Shown here: positions 11,859-24,799 of the stretch, piece by piece | How the letters are laid out: the number at the start of each line of letters is the position of its first letter | Numbering within the stretch: position 1 is the stretch's first letter | Assembly: GCF_000003855.2 (NCBI RefSeq) | Contig: NW_003101671.1 | Coordinates: 31,190-95,189 of the forward strand | From: Blastomyces gilchristii SLH14081 | Taxonomy: Eukaryota; Ascomycota; Eurotiomycetes; Onygenales; Ajellomycetaceae | Length of the DNA stretch: 64,000 nucleotides | Reading direction: 5' to 3' | Translations under genes and position numbers: made by a program | The notes under the pieces: model-generated | The model's database searches: none | Seen by the model: only the letters and a program-made list of their open reading frames with translations | Told to the model about the DNA's origin: nothing

Positions 11859-12300
11859 CTCAGATAAATATCATATATTCAAATAGATGAGATATGAGAA
11901 AGAAGATGTAAGTAATAAATCAGATTCAAAGAAGACTGCTCTCTACTTAGAAGAATAAAAGAGAGATAATTATTATCAGAGTTATACAATAATAACAGAA
12001 AATAAAAATCAGAAATAATATAATTATATAATGATATAATAATATAATAATATAATAATAGATATTGTATAATTAATAAGAAATCAGAAATAAACATCTC
12101 TTTTAATTAATATAAATAACACTCTTCTCTGCTATCTGAATTGAAAGATATATAGAATCTCTTAAAGAATTTACTCAAAGCAGTAAGAAAAGCAGCTGAG
12201 ACTACTGAACTGAAAGTGAAACTCTTTTCATATATAAGAATTCTGAACAAGATTAAGGTCTTGTATATATAGTGACAGACTGAGACAGAAGTTAAGCAAT
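11859..12300. other. Unassigned AT-rich DNA with TAATA microsatellite
   Basis: No gene or transposon homology recognised in the window. A run of TAATA-type repeats lies at about 12000-12075. Short open frames on the minus strand are low-complexity Leu/Ile/Tyr-rich and not convincing. Confidence 0.4.
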
Positions 12301-13534
12301 AAAAAGTATTCATTATAAATTAAGTATTCACTATAAAGAGCTTTGCTGACACAATTATTATCATTAATAAAAATAGAGAAAATGAGATTGTAGACCTGCT
12401 GTAGAAGATTAAATACTTATATAAACAGATAACTGCACTGAATCTGAAGATCTTGTCATGATTATTTATAATCTCTTGAGAAGTATACATATTATCTGAG
12501 ACTACTGTATAGAATGAGAATCTGAATATAAAATATATTAAGTCAGAAGATCTGCTGAAGTTATTAAACTTTAATAATAACTGAAAAAATGATGCTGTAA
12601 TCAGCTGACTAAGTCAGATGTAATTATATTATTGAATTAAATATGAACTTATACACAGACAGTTAATAGAATTTCAACAAGTTTTAAGATCTGCTACATT
12701 TCTATGAGAAAAAGTGAAGTCATTATAAATAACTAATGAAAAGATAAATCTCACAGATCTGAAGTGATATTCATTCTTATAAATATAAAATAAGTTTTTC
12801 AAATAAATCTTATACAACTTTGAGAAAGTGAATATATAAAATAAGTATTATAAATACTTCACTGAGTATAGATAAGTAAGTAATCTTATATTATACTTCA
12901 CATACTTCAGCTTATACTATCTTATATTAAATGAAGAGCTTTTAATATCTTTCTATTTACAGATCTTTATTCATAATCTTATATCTAAGTTAAGAGTGAA
13001 ATGAAAATGCTTAATCTTGCAATTAAATACAGTGAAAGAAGTATATAATATTCTTATTATATAGAAATAAGTAAGTTAATTATAATAGAAAATACTGCAA
13101 TTCAGTATATCTCAGCAGAGAATAAGTAATCAGACTTTTATAATATAAGTCACACACTCAGATATAATAAATCTAGATTTAAATATTATTATTAAAGCAC
13201 TGAATTCTCTGAAAAAGAAGTTCTCTGAGTGAAAATCTTAATATTATGAGTATTAAGATTGCTTCAACTATAAATACTAAAATCATGATATAAAAGATTA
13301 CACACAGTGTGTACAGTTCAGAGAGTTAAAAAACTAGTAGAATTAGTAAGCTCAGAGATACTTACTAATATTCTATAAAAAGTCTTCAAAGTGAAAGAGA
13401 TTTCTGTGTTAGATAATTCTCTGAATTTTATAAATATTAAGAGAAAGCAGGCTTCTGAATGAGATGTAAGTAAGAATAAAGAAGTAGATACTCATCTTAA
13501 TATCTTAAGATCTGAAATGTTAATATATAGAGAG
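12300..13534 (+). pseudogene. Degenerate retroelement gag with zinc knuckle (third LTR family)
   Basis: A plus-strand frame, traceable upstream from 13301 for several hundred bases, resembles a retrotransposon gag: a helical, Leu-rich capsid-like region (EELLISFYLQIFIHNLISKL near 12940-13000), then a zinc knuckle at 13260-13301. The knuckle reads C-F-N-Y-K-Y-stop-N-H-D-I-K-D-Y, an exact CX2CX4HX4C spacing with Cys 2 and Cys 4 turned to Tyr (TGY to TAY). It differs from the gag knuckles of Gyp-A (CFI-) and Gyp-B (-INC), so it is a separate family. LINE-T copy 2 cuts it at 13535. No LTR of this family is recognised nearby. Confidence 0.55.
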
Positions 13535-13868
13535 TATTATTATTATTATTATTGTTCAATTATAGATGTATGCAGTCAGAGACTATGACATCTACCTGAG
13601 AACTTTTAGTTCCCAGGGTTTTTCCTATCTGTAAAGTTAACTATTAAACATTCATCAATTTCAGATATGCAAAATCAGAAAATTCCAGCTCAGAATACAA
13701 AAACTGTTTATAAATTACAGTGTTTTAACATCTTCTGATACTTTGAAACCATTTAACAATATCATGACAAAGGAAAAGAGAAGACAGTCTTAAAGATAGA
13801 CACATTAAATAGATAGATAGAAAGAAATTGAAAGGAAAAGATAAAGTAAAGAGAGACTGTAACAAAAC
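13535..13868 (-). other. LINE-T copy 2 3' UTR and (AAT)n tail
   Basis: Matches, in reverse, the 3' UTR of the LINE part of the chimera at 52848-53218, including the tail motif ATCTATAATTGAAGAATAAT in its less mutated form. Confidence 0.85.
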
Positions 13869-14200
13869 TGTAAGAGGCCTACGCCGAATAGATCGGTATA
13901 ATATTATAGGTCTTATGTAACAAAGATAAAAATGTTAAAGAAGGAAAGAAAGAGAAAGTGCGAGAATTAGTGATTGAGATGAATATTTATACATGTATGT
14001 GGTGGTGTACACAGTGAAGCTTTGAGATGGAAGAATATGCACGCGTCTGTAGCAGCTGAGAATCAGTGATTGAGAATGGCTGAGAATTGAAGTGTACACT
14101 ACACACGTTCATAGCGGCTGTGAATCAGTGATCAGAAATGAAAGAATCTATGAAGTATAATGAAATAGTCTATGTGATTGATCAGGCGCAGCCTGCTACA
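13869..14200 (-). repeat. Gyp-B copy 1 3' LTR
   Basis: TGTAAGAGGCCTACGCCGAA at the left end and GCAGCCTGCTACA at the right end in plus orientation; 332 bp. Confidence 0.93.
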
Positions 14201-14249
14201 TTAGTCTCTTCTTTTCAGAAGCAGTTCTCATCAGTCAAGGACTGCTGTT

Positions 14250-17200
14250 TCAGATAACATGAAACTCAGAGTTCAGATCAGTTAATCATAGCTGACTCAT
14301 TTCACAAGATATTATCAGTCACAGCTGTGAGATCTCTCATTGAGAATATCTTTAATCTCTCACTCAAGCTCATTATCTTCTTCTATGATGCCTGGTAGTT
14401 ATCAGTCAGAAGTCAGCTAAGAAGAGAACAGATCAGTGACAGTGCAGCAGAGCAAGCTTGTATGAAATACATTATAAATCTCTGATAATGTGTTAAGATG
14501 ATAGTTATAACTATCTAGAACTTCTATCACTTTATACCTGATGTGATGATAGTCTAGTGTATAAGATGAATATGTAGTTTGTATGTTCTTGAGATTCAAT
14601 TATACAAGATCTTCTATCTTATACTGCTCTGCAGAATCTTATCAGATGTTGATTTAATCTTCTTAATCTTATTTCACAGTTGTCATGAAGACTTCTACTC
14701 AGTCACAGATATCTCAGAGCTTTATTACTATATTATCAGTGATCTGAATTAAACTGTGAAGATTCAGTATGAACTGTGTAATCTCTAGAAGATTCAACAC
14801 TTTCATGTGATATCTGTGTGTAAGAAAGAACAGGCTTATATCTGTTAAAATAGCATCTTAACTGTTGATAGTGATCTCTGTGTGTAGAAGAAGATTATAT
14901 CAATTATCTTATAAGTAGTTGCAGAACTTATAAAGATAATTCTTTACAGTCTGAATTATCTGTTCTGATATATCATCAGTCTCAGAGTGATAGATAGTTG
15001 ACAGACAGTGTATAATCTTGATAACTTGACAGATTCTTGTTCAGAGAGGACTCACAAATTGATAATCTTAATTTAATACTATTGATCTCAGCAATTCATG
15101 CATCTGATAGAATGAACTTTATAAGAAGACTTCAACAACTTGTTCAGTGTTCATCTTATCACAAGATTTCAATATTACATTCTTACTTAGTCAGTCAATA
15201 ATAACCAGAATGTTTCTACAATTCTTGCTCTCAGATAGATTAACAGTGAAGTCAATCACTACATCTTATCAGATTCTATCAGAGATATTGAGTGATTTCA
15301 GTAGATCTTTTCTACAGTTCTTCTATAAGATAACAGAAGAACAGTAATTGCAGTTTCAGATAAAGTGTCTGATACTGTTTAATATCTCAGATCAGTAGAA
15401 TTCTCAGAAGATTATTTGATACAGTTATTCACAGTCTGAATGACTGATTATATATGAATCATACATCTCTTGCATTATTCAAGTGTGTAAGAATTTGAAG
15501 TGAGAGACTCAGTGTTATTCACAGAATTATAGAGTGTTATTATCATTGATTGAACATTCTGAGATATCAGTTCTTATATATAGTTCTGAGAAGAATCAGA
15601 GTGCTTCTTAACATACTGCTTCAGTGAGAGTCTGAAGAAGTTCATCATTCTGAACTACTGTATATCACAGTTCATTCAGTGTAGAGAAAGTGAAGATATC
15701 AATATCAGTTCTAATCAGAGAAGCACATATGATGCTGTGAGCTATTTCATCTTAATTAACTAGTATCTTCAGATTCAAGAGTCAGTGCTCTCAGTTCATT
15801 CAGTAAGTATCTGTTATATTGAATGATATATCTTACTCTCATTATGAGAGAGCATCTGTCATCAAGTTATAACTGCTAGAATGATAGTGTATTATAAAAT
15901 GAAAGCAGCTTAGAAACTCAGATCATTGCATCTATTATTTAGAAAGTTTATAGATAGTTGTGAAGTATTTAAGATTCTTATAATCTGTGACTATCTCAAA
16001 TTCAGAGATACTTCAGAGTTCAGAGTTTCATTCTTTTAAACAGTATATAATTGTGAGAAGTTTCTTATCATAGATCTCATAATTGCATTCAGCAGGACTC
16101 AGTTTCTTAGATATAAAGATACATGATTGTAGAATATCTTTATTATCATATTATAATATTGCTTCTTCTGTTATATAGTCAGAGAAATCAGCTTTAACAA
16201 CTGTTTTATAATCAGAATCCAATATTATCAGCAGAGAGATATTAATGAATATCTTCTTTATCTGTGTAAATGCAGCTTCAGTGTCTGCTGATCATTGAAA
16301 TACTGAGTCTTTCTTAGTAAGATCTGTAAGTGGTCTTATAATATCTGAGAAGTTTCATATAAATTGCTGATAGAAGTTAGTAAATCTGATAAAGCTTTGT
16401 ATATCTTTCACAGTACATGGAGCTTCTCATTCAAGAATGACAGAGACTTTCTCAGAATTCATTCAAATTCTCTTATCAGCTTCTATAATAAAACTCAGAT
16501 ACTTAGTACTCTTGACTTCAAAATCATACTTATCAATATCTATTAGTAGTTCTGCTTCTCATAGCTGTTATAATATCTTTTACACATATTCTTGATATTC
16601 TTTTCTGAATTCATCAGTGAAGATGAGAAGGTCATTCAGATAAGCAGATACAAACTCATTAAGAAAATCTTAAAGCACTCAGTTAATATACTTCTGAAAT
16701 GTACTGAGAATGTTAGTCAGTTCAAAGAGTGTGACTATTCATTCAAAGAGATCATAACATGTTCAGAATGCTGTAAGCTATTCATCTTCTTCAGTGATAT
16801 GAATCTTATGAAACACAGTGATAATATCTAGTTTTATAAATCATTGAGCTCATCTGATTCATGCTAGGATTTCATTGATAAGAGATAAAGAATATCAATC
16901 TTTCTTTATCAATCTGTTCAGATCTCAGTAGTTCACACAGAATCAGAGTTCTTTATCTGATTTCTTTGCAAAGAGAATGAGAGCTGTGGTGAAAGAGTTA
17001 CTAATGTATATGAATTCTTTATTCAACAGATCATTGAGTGTCTTTTGAAGAAGAAGAAGTTCATCTCAGAACATGTTATAAAGAGAGTCTTATAACAGTT
17101 CAGAGTTCTTATTATTCTTTTTCTCTAACTTAATACTGTGATTCACTTCAGAATCTTGTAAGAAGAATATGTTCATAATATTATCTTGTCAGAAGACATC

Positions 17201-17760
17201 TAGATATTCATGATATTATTGAGAAAGTTTTATACAAGAATCTATTATTGTAACACAGGATAATTTTTCTAGAGTCTTTTTAATATCAGTCAGACTGATG
17301 AAATAGATTGACATATGATTCTGCTGTCAGTGAACTTGTTAATGACTCTATCAGTGATTTTAATAATGACTTCTTTTTCAGAGTATTTTGTACACATTGA
17401 CAGAGATCTGTGTCAGATCTATGATCTTGTGAATGTCATCTTTGTGAACTCTATCATTGTTAGGAAATATCAAGCTTCTGTTTCAAGTGTTTAACAAAAT
17501 GCCTTGTTCAGATAGTCAGGCAAGTTCTAATATAAGATTATAATCAAGATTATCAACTTCATATGCATAGGCATCTTCATACTGATGTTCTTTCATATCT
17601 ATGGTCAGCTTTATCATGTAACAGATACAAATGTTCTTTGAATCATCAAATTCTGTGAGAAGTCAGGGTTTTAATAGAGGGATATACTGAAGGTTATAAT
17701 ATCTTACAACTGAAGATTTTATCATTGTATAGTGATATAGATCACTGTCTATCATGGCTT
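14250..17760 (-). pseudogene. Gyp-B copy 1 pol, degenerate
   Basis: Would encode protease, reverse transcriptase, RNase H, integrase and a C-terminal chromodomain. Aligned with Gyp-B copy 2, I can follow the RT palm, the RNase H box, integrase with its HHxxx/DDE neighbourhood, and, near 14417-14599, HHIRYKVIEVLDSYNYHL followed by VFHTSLL, the conserved tail before the chromodomain. Stops occur every few dozen codons. Several short open stretches survive but none spans a whole domain. Confidence 0.78.
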
Positions 17761-17799
17761 TCATATTATATATGTTATCAATCACAGTAGATATAAGAA

Positions 17800-18960
17800 T
17801 CATATTCATTATTATCTTCTCTTTAAATTATTATCATCTGACCTCTTCAAGCTCCTGTTTACAAATTTGAATAGAAGCTAATCTTTTCTCTGTTTCACTG
17901 AGACATTCTTGTAGTTATCTTTCAAATCTTTCTTCACTGCAATGTGATTGGCGCGGACAGGTGCTGATCTTTCTCTTAAGTGTGAAGACACATAGGTTGG
18001 TCAGCAGTTGAAAGTTATATATTCTGATCAGTTACAGTTGATGCACATTTCATGTTAACATCAATCAGCGACTTCTTCAGAAGTGATCTCAGAAACTCAG
18101 CAGCCTGTTTGAACAGTGAAAACTCTTGCTTATGTATAGATATTTGAATCTATTCAGTTCATGACATCTGCATCATTGCTGTTACTCCTCTTTGACATGA
18201 GTGTATAAGTGACTGAGATGTAACATCTTCTGCCACTATTCTGTATACTCTTAAGCTTGATAAGACAGTCATTCAATGTTTAGAGCTATGTGCAGAAGTC
18301 TTCATAAGTCTGATCTTCATCTACACTTACAAGAGTCTGTAAGAGTTTGAAAGTTAATATCTTCTTAAGCATGTTAATCTTCATTCAATTCTCTCAAGAT
18401 TGATCATCTGCTTCTAGAATCTTGATGTTAAAGTCAGAGATGAATGTTGTAAGAGAAGTGTTTCTCTATTAAGTACTCTGTAATCAATCTAATGCTTTCT
18501 GTTGCATGGCAGTATCTTGAATCAGAATATCAAGATGTTTCATGATGTTATCAGATGTTCTCAATGCTGGTTCACATACTTTCATTCATGAATGAAACTT
18601 CTGTTTCACATAATCTTTCAATTATTCATTGATATATTAATCTTGATTGATTAATGAACTGATGGCATCTTCATCTACACTCAGTTTCATGAGTATTTTC
18701 ATTCTTCATGATGAGTAGAGAGTGAGATTAGAAGTATCAAAATATATAAGAGTATCTAAGTGTTCTTTCAAATCTGTTGTATTTGATTCTGTAGATGTTG
18801 AAATCATGTGAGTTAATTATTGAATCTCTTCATATTGACATTGTTGAGTTACATGCATATCAGCTATTTATTGTTGTTATAGTTTCAACATTGCTCAGAG
18901 TCACTGTGACACTGTATCTATACTTATGTTCAGAGGTTCTCTCATATTATTATTAGACAT
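17800..18960 (-). pseudogene. Gyp-B copy 1 gag, degenerate
   Basis: Starts at the ATG at 18960 (MSNNNMRE). A Gln-rich N-terminal stretch and a capsid-like helical region follow. Near 18010-18050 is a zinc knuckle in which the sequence reads C-I-N-C-N-stop-S-E-Y-I-T-F-N-C: the CX2CX4HX4C spacing is kept, the stop is a former Gln or Trp, and His reads Tyr. The corresponding knuckle in copy 2 keeps His but has lost the first Cys. Confidence 0.72.
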
Positions 18961-19277
18961 GATTATATTGTTTGTTGAATGTGTGATATCTGTGAAATCT
19001 GAAGAAGTGTAATTATATGAATATCTCATACATCTGAGTGTCAGAACTCTCAGGTCTTTCACTGACATTCTCTTTGTAGAATCTTATTATGAGGTCAGAG
19101 TGACTGATGAGCAAGCTTCTATCTGAGAACTCAGTGTTCACTTAACTGTTTAACTGTTTCTCTATTTCTTACATGTTGTTACATGTTCAGATATCTCTTG
19201 ATGAATAATTGTTTCTGATAAGCAGATAATGTGTGAATAATTATTTTCTAATAAGAAGACAATGAACATTTTTATAG

Positions 19278-19608
19278 TGTAAGAGGTCTACACTGAATAG
19301 ATCAGTATAATATTATAGGTCTTATATAACAAAGATAAAAATGTTAAAGAAGGAAAGAAAGAGAAAGTGTGAGAATTAGCAATCAAGGTGAATATTTATA
19401 CACATATGTGGTGATGTATGCGGTGGAGCTTCAGGGTGGAAGAATATGCATGTGTCTGTAGCAGCCGAGGATCAGCGATCGGGAATGGCTGAGAATCGGA
19501 GTGTACGCTACGCGCGTTCGTAGCGGCCGCGGATCGGCGATCGGGAATGGAAGAATCTATGGAGTGTAATGGAATAGTCTATATGATTGATCGGCGCAGC
19601 CCGCCACA
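19278..19608 (-). repeat. Gyp-B copy 1 5' LTR
   Basis: 331 bp, ending GCAGCCCGCCACA. It is the least mutated Gyp-B LTR in the window around 19440-19608. Confidence 0.93.
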
Positions 19609-19650
19609 AAAACAAATTATTAAAAGATAGTATATAGCTGTTTTAACAGA

Positions 19651-22600
19651 CTATATCTGATTGATTTCCTCCTCTTCATATTCAGATAATTCTGAATTTA
19701 GCTATTTTCTTGTAGCTGCTTGAGTTTCTGATAGAAAGTCTATTAAGTATTTAATTCCTGTCTCAGTTGAGATTAAGAATCTTATATTTAATTGATTTAA
19801 ATCATACTTCTCTTTCAATCTGGCTCTGAGACTATTATATAATGCACAGTGTATTACACTATACTAAGAATTCTTATTTCCATTGCAGAATGAGCATTCT
19901 ATTGAGTCAAATCTATCATCAAATCTTTATATATAAGATTTGAAATAGCCATGTTCTAGTTTCAGCTGTATTATAGATGAGAATATTTTCTTTTTACATT
20001 TAATTGAACAAGATTTTCACTTGAGTTTTATTTCAAATCTTGAATAATGTATACTCTTCTTTTATTTCTATCAGCTTTCATTTCACTTGTCTAAATAAGA
20101 TTCTTTTATTTTTCTCTTTATAAAAGATCAGAACACAATTTTTTGAATAGATCTGCTTAATTCTGAACTCTTTTTTACAGCTGAATCAGTCAATTTATTA
20201 CTATGAATATTCATATGAGTAGAAACTCAGTGTAGATAAATTATCAGCTTTGATATTCTTCTCTTTTGAATTTTTAAAACAGAGTTTAAGATCAGTTCAA
20301 GATTCATTTGATCATTATAAATCTGACTATTTCTAAGTCTTTTTAACACAGTTTAACTATCAGAGAATATTTATATCTCTTTCAAACTATTTCCTTTTTT
20401 ATAAGATTTTATTTCAATGAGTTTGAAAGCTTTCACTATTGCAAATAGTTTAGCATTAAAGACTTCAGATTTACAGTCTAGATTTCAGAAATCTGAGATA
20501 AGATTGATATTATCTTCAGTATAAGCAATGTCTGTATTTAATCTATTCAAATTCTTATTTTTTGAGTCATCTGAATAAATCAGAGTAGAGTCTTTTATAT
20601 TAATTATAGAAATTCTCTTTAAATACTGTTTATATTCTTTCTCTTTTAATAGTTCACTTATTTGTAAGTCTATAAGAGATTCAAGCTTTTCTCTTCAGAG
20701 AGATAACTTCTCATGATTAACTTTTTCAACATTTAAAGAAGAAAATTAATTTTTAATCAGAGAGCATAGTCTGTACAGTTGAGAAGACATTTTCTTTGAA
20801 GAATTATTTTCATTTCAATTAAGAAATCTATTTCAATTCAGTTCATTTCCAGAGTTAATTGATGAAAAAGAAGAAGAGACTCTTTCTCTGATTATATAAT
20901 TTAAGCTCATCTTTATAACTCTCAGAGCATAGTTTATACAGATCTTTTCAAATCTAATAGCAGAAGAAGAAATTAAAGCTTCAATTTTCATTGTTTTAAT
21001 AGAAGATGATTTGAATACTCTCATAATTCTTCTCAAAGCTCTGTTTTACAGACTTTGAAACAGTTCAGTGAAATTTTCTTAATTATTTCATTAAACTTGA
21101 ACTTCATAATCAGCTACTGAGATAATGCAGGCTATATATAACTGTCTCATAGTCTGGAAGAATAGACCTCTCTCTGTATTTAATAGTCTGATAATGTTGT
21201 TTAATAGTCTTTCTGCCTTGACAGTTCTTTGTTAAAGATAATATTTAAAATTCAACTTGAAGTTTAATCATACTTCTAATCATTTAACATTTAAACTGTG
21301 TTTAATCTCTATATTTAAAAGAGTTAGAGATAGTTCTTTCTCATTGAATCTAGAAAAGAAATGAATTAACTCAGTTTTATTTATATTAAATTGAATTTGA
21401 TTGATATCTGCTCTAAAAAAGATTTTCTTTACCACTTTTTCAATCATTTTCAAATTCTCTTTGATAGTTTTTGAGCTGTACTCTAGATTAATATCATCTA
21501 CATAACTTGAAGATTGTACTATTTTCATATTTCTATCTTTGAATAGATATACAGTGTATATTACAAATAAAATGAGTGAGATTGAAGATTCTTACAGCAC
21601 TTCTAATTTTATCTCAATCTTGTTTTATTTCATTTCATCAAAGAAAAGTGGTATGATTCTGTTAGATATAAAATAGTTAACTCATTTTATTAGAGAAAGT
21701 GACAGTTTTAACATCTTCAAAGTCTGAATTAACTTTGACTTTGAAACATGATTAAATGCTTCTTTTATATCAATAAAAACTGCAGTTGAGACCAGATCTT
21801 TATACTTTGCTATTTGAATATCATGAACAACTGAGAGACTACTATTAATTATAGAAGATTGTTTTCTATCTCTCATTTATTCACTGAATAAAAGAGAGTT
21901 ATTAATAGAGCTTATAAAAGATAGTTGAGTAGCTATTATCTTTTTTAAAACCTTTTCTAGACAGTTTAATAGAGATATTACTCTATATCACTTAGAAATT
22001 GAAGTTTTTCTATTAGATTTTATAAGAATTACTTCAGTGACTTCTCTTCAGCATTCAGAATGATAGTCATTTTTCAAGAGATTGAAAAAGAGCTTAAAAT
22101 GTTCATTCTTTAAGTAGGAATATGTATTTTGAATAATTAAGTGATTAATTGAATCAGGCTCTGCAGCAGTTTTAACAGAACTTGAGAAGATAACTGACTC
22201 TAATTCATCTTATGCAAAATCAGGCCATTCTCAGTCATTTTCATTAATATAGTTGAGAAGTAATATTTTCTCTTTCTCTGAATCTGAATCTGATCAGTTT
22301 TGAAAGAGAATTCTCATAAAAGCTTGACATTTTTTCTTAAAAGAGTTTGCTATATATGATTCATTCTGAAACTCATATTCTAAGACTGAAAGTTTTGCTA
22401 CACTTCTTGTTTTAGTATAGTTAAAAGCTTTAAAAACTTTCTTTTCTTATGCTTCTTTAAGAAATTTATTTCAGTAGTCTGTTTTAACTCTTTTAATATC
22501 TGAAAAATATTCATTTCTGACAGCTTTGAACTCGTTATCAGATATTATATCATTCATTTGATCTCTTTTAGTAGTAGCTATTTCTTTTCTTCTAGATAAG

Positions 22601-22697
22601 ACATTTTCATTTCATCAAGATTTTAAATACTCAGAAGATTTTCTCCTTGAAATATTATCTCTAACACTTGTTAGAATAATAGATGTAATGAGCTTCA
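19651..22697 (-). pseudogene. LINE-T copy 2 ORF2, C-terminal two thirds (RT, RNase H, CCHC)
   Basis: Continues the endonuclease part at 30830-29955. RT motifs: SKSYR-type box, VFIDIKEAFNHVSKS (21682-21876), and the catalytic SYVDDINLEY near 21500, so both Asp of YxDD survive here. RNase H shows the pattern YSD ... NAKLF ... FSDSQ, and a C-terminal zinc motif IECSFCNG near 19890 has lost later ligands. The stop is at 19651. Trp positions are often TGA. Gyp-A copy 2 splits this frame at 22697. Confidence 0.83.
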
Positions 22698-22955
22698 TGT
22701 AAGAATAAGTGCTCGCAGGCGATTATTCGGGTGTTTGCAGCTTGGCGTGATATGTACTGTTAACTACTAGAAGTATTCACAGTAGGAAGATAAAATATAG
22801 AGATCAAATGTGTAATAGCATTCAAGCTGAGTTGTGAATAGTATTCATGAACTTCAGTCTATATAGTTGTGTGTAGTTAAGAGCTGCTAATCATATTCAT
22901 TACACAAGAGATAGAAATAGAGATAAAGAATCTGTGAGAAGTGAGATTTCTTATA
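22698..22955 (-). repeat. Gyp-A copy 2 3' LTR
   Basis: TGTAAGAATAAGTGCTCGCA to GTGAGATTTCTTATA in plus orientation; this copy of the pair keeps more CG dinucleotides at its left end. Confidence 0.95.
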
Positions 22956-23249
22956 TACTTCTCCCTCTCTAAGACTTCATCTGTGAAGCCTTTCACTGAG
23001 TGACTTCATAGAATCAGCTCAGCACTGCAGTGATACTCACTAAAAACTCTTTATATCTATAAAAAACCTCAGTGAGAAAAAATCCCTTATTACTGTGAAG
23101 AGAAAAGAGTCTTACTCAGTTTCTTATTTTATAAGATTCTTTATAATCTATAGATTCTTCTTTGACTATCACACAGATTCATCTTACATCTTTTATATAG
23201 AAGTATTTCAGTTGACTCTTAATCATTTTCATAAGATTCTTATGTAATT

Positions 23250-24622
23250 ATTACACAGATTCATCTCACAGATGAATTACTCTCTATAAGATTATTCTTA
23301 TCAAAGAGAAGTATTTATGAGTTGATCTTTCACTCATTCTTGTGAATCATTGTTCTTTGACACTGTAGAATTGTGAGGAATTTTCCATTGTTTCATCAAC
23401 TCTGTAGAATTGTAGAATCAAGATATTCACAGTCTATGATTACTCTTTATAGTTATATAGAAAGATTCAGGCCTGTAATTCATAATCACTCTTTATTTAT
23501 TAGAGTGATCTGACTGTTCTGTGAGATTATTCACAGTGTAAGCAAACCTCTCTAGAGTAGTATAAATATCCCAGATCTGTTTATGAAATCTTATCTTCTT
23601 TTCTCTTTTTCTGTAACAGCTCTCATTCTTATAAACTGTGAGTATTCTCATTCATCTGCAAAGTATTTTCACTCAGATAACAGAGAGAGAGTGTTTCTAA
23701 CAATGTCTGTATATTGATTCAAGAACTTCTCAAGAATAAAAAAATTTTTTAATTTCAATATCTTATAAATAATATCTGACTGCTGCTGAGCTTCTTGTGA
23801 GTATCTCTGTGACTTCTCTGATCACTTTTTATCAGCTGATGAAGCAGAAATGTCACTGTTTACAACAGCATCTTCATTCTCTTCAGTTCTGTCACTGTAT
23901 CTGATCTTCAGATCAGTGATCAATCTCATATCTCTTTCAGATCAGCTTCTGACTCTAAGCAGTGCAGTCTTCTTCTTTACTGTAAGTCTTCTTATAAGTA
24001 ATTTCTTACAGATTCTAGCTGATAGTTCTTATAAAGCTTCTGATTTTATCAGTGTCTTCTGCAGCTCTGTAGATCTATGATCACCTCTCTTCTGCCTGCA
24101 CAATCTCTGATCAGGTATATGCAAATATGCCTAGATTCTCTATCAATGATCCTCACGCCATGGTGTATTTCTGCAATCTCATTGTCAATGAGAGATGAGT
24201 CTCTGAGTACTTACAAAATCTGAGTAATCAAGGCAATGTGAATACTATGAATTCATGATGAGTGTTGATCTGAGCAGATGAGCTCTCTCTTCATATCTCA
24301 ATTGATTTCAGGCTGAATACTTCAGTATAACTGAGGAAGTGAACACAGCTTCATAAGAGATATCTGATCACATGCACAGGCAGTCAGCTCTCAAGCTTCT
24401 GTTACAACTGCATGTGCTCTGATATTCAGCTTCTCTGAAGTCTGTGTATTTCTGATGATCTTCATGCTAAATACAACAATTATCTGTATTACAGACATGA
24501 TACTCTCTGCTTCTTTGAAGACAAAAATTGATAGTTGTGAGAGAGTTGAGTGTTGCAGATATTAAGAATATGAGTGTGAATTTTCTTTGTTTTTTCTTTA
24601 TTAATCTCTAAATTGTGTTCAC
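23250..24622 (-). pseudogene. Gyp-A copy 2 extra 3' ORF (ORF3), Cys-rich
   Basis: Counterpart of the frame at 9860-11250. From the GTG at 24622 it reads VNTI, then a segment with LQRSREYHVC and TDFREAEYQS followed by TCSCNRSLRADCLC. A basic middle part has LSARICKKLLIRRL, and after an apparent frame slip near 23745 the end reads YTDIVRNTLSLLSE. It shares frame, length and stop pattern with copy 1, so it was a real coding region of the ancestral element. No family is recognised. The Cys pairs in the first 90 codons suggest a zinc-binding module. Confidence 0.55.
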
Positions 24623-24799
24623 AGCCCTGTTTTTATTTTCTTGTTTTTTTTTAGCTTTAATGAGAGTATGATTTCTTCTTTTCTTTACTTACACTATAGA
24701 CTGTTCATCTCAGTAGAAACTTATTATCTTATAGACTAGAATTTATAAATAACAGTGTTAATATCTTTATTATAATCAGATTCTTAGTGAAGATTATAT

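Larger units (their letters stand above)
13869..19608 (-). mobile_element. Gyp-B copy 1, complete Ty3/Gypsy chromovirus, degenerate
   Basis: 5740 bp element with LTRs 13869-14200 (332 bp) and 19278-19608 (331 bp) and a perfect 5 bp TSD, aaaac, at 13864-13868 and 19609-19613. It lies inside the LINE-T copy 2 3' UTR. Minus-strand order: gag from 18960, protease near 17700, RT near 17100-16400, RNase H near 16300-15900, integrase near 15350-14700, chromodomain near 14400-14290. The right LTR keeps a CG-rich core (19498-19550, with GCGGCCGCGG) that is mutated in the left LTR, so the two LTRs differ mostly by transitions. Confidence 0.93.
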
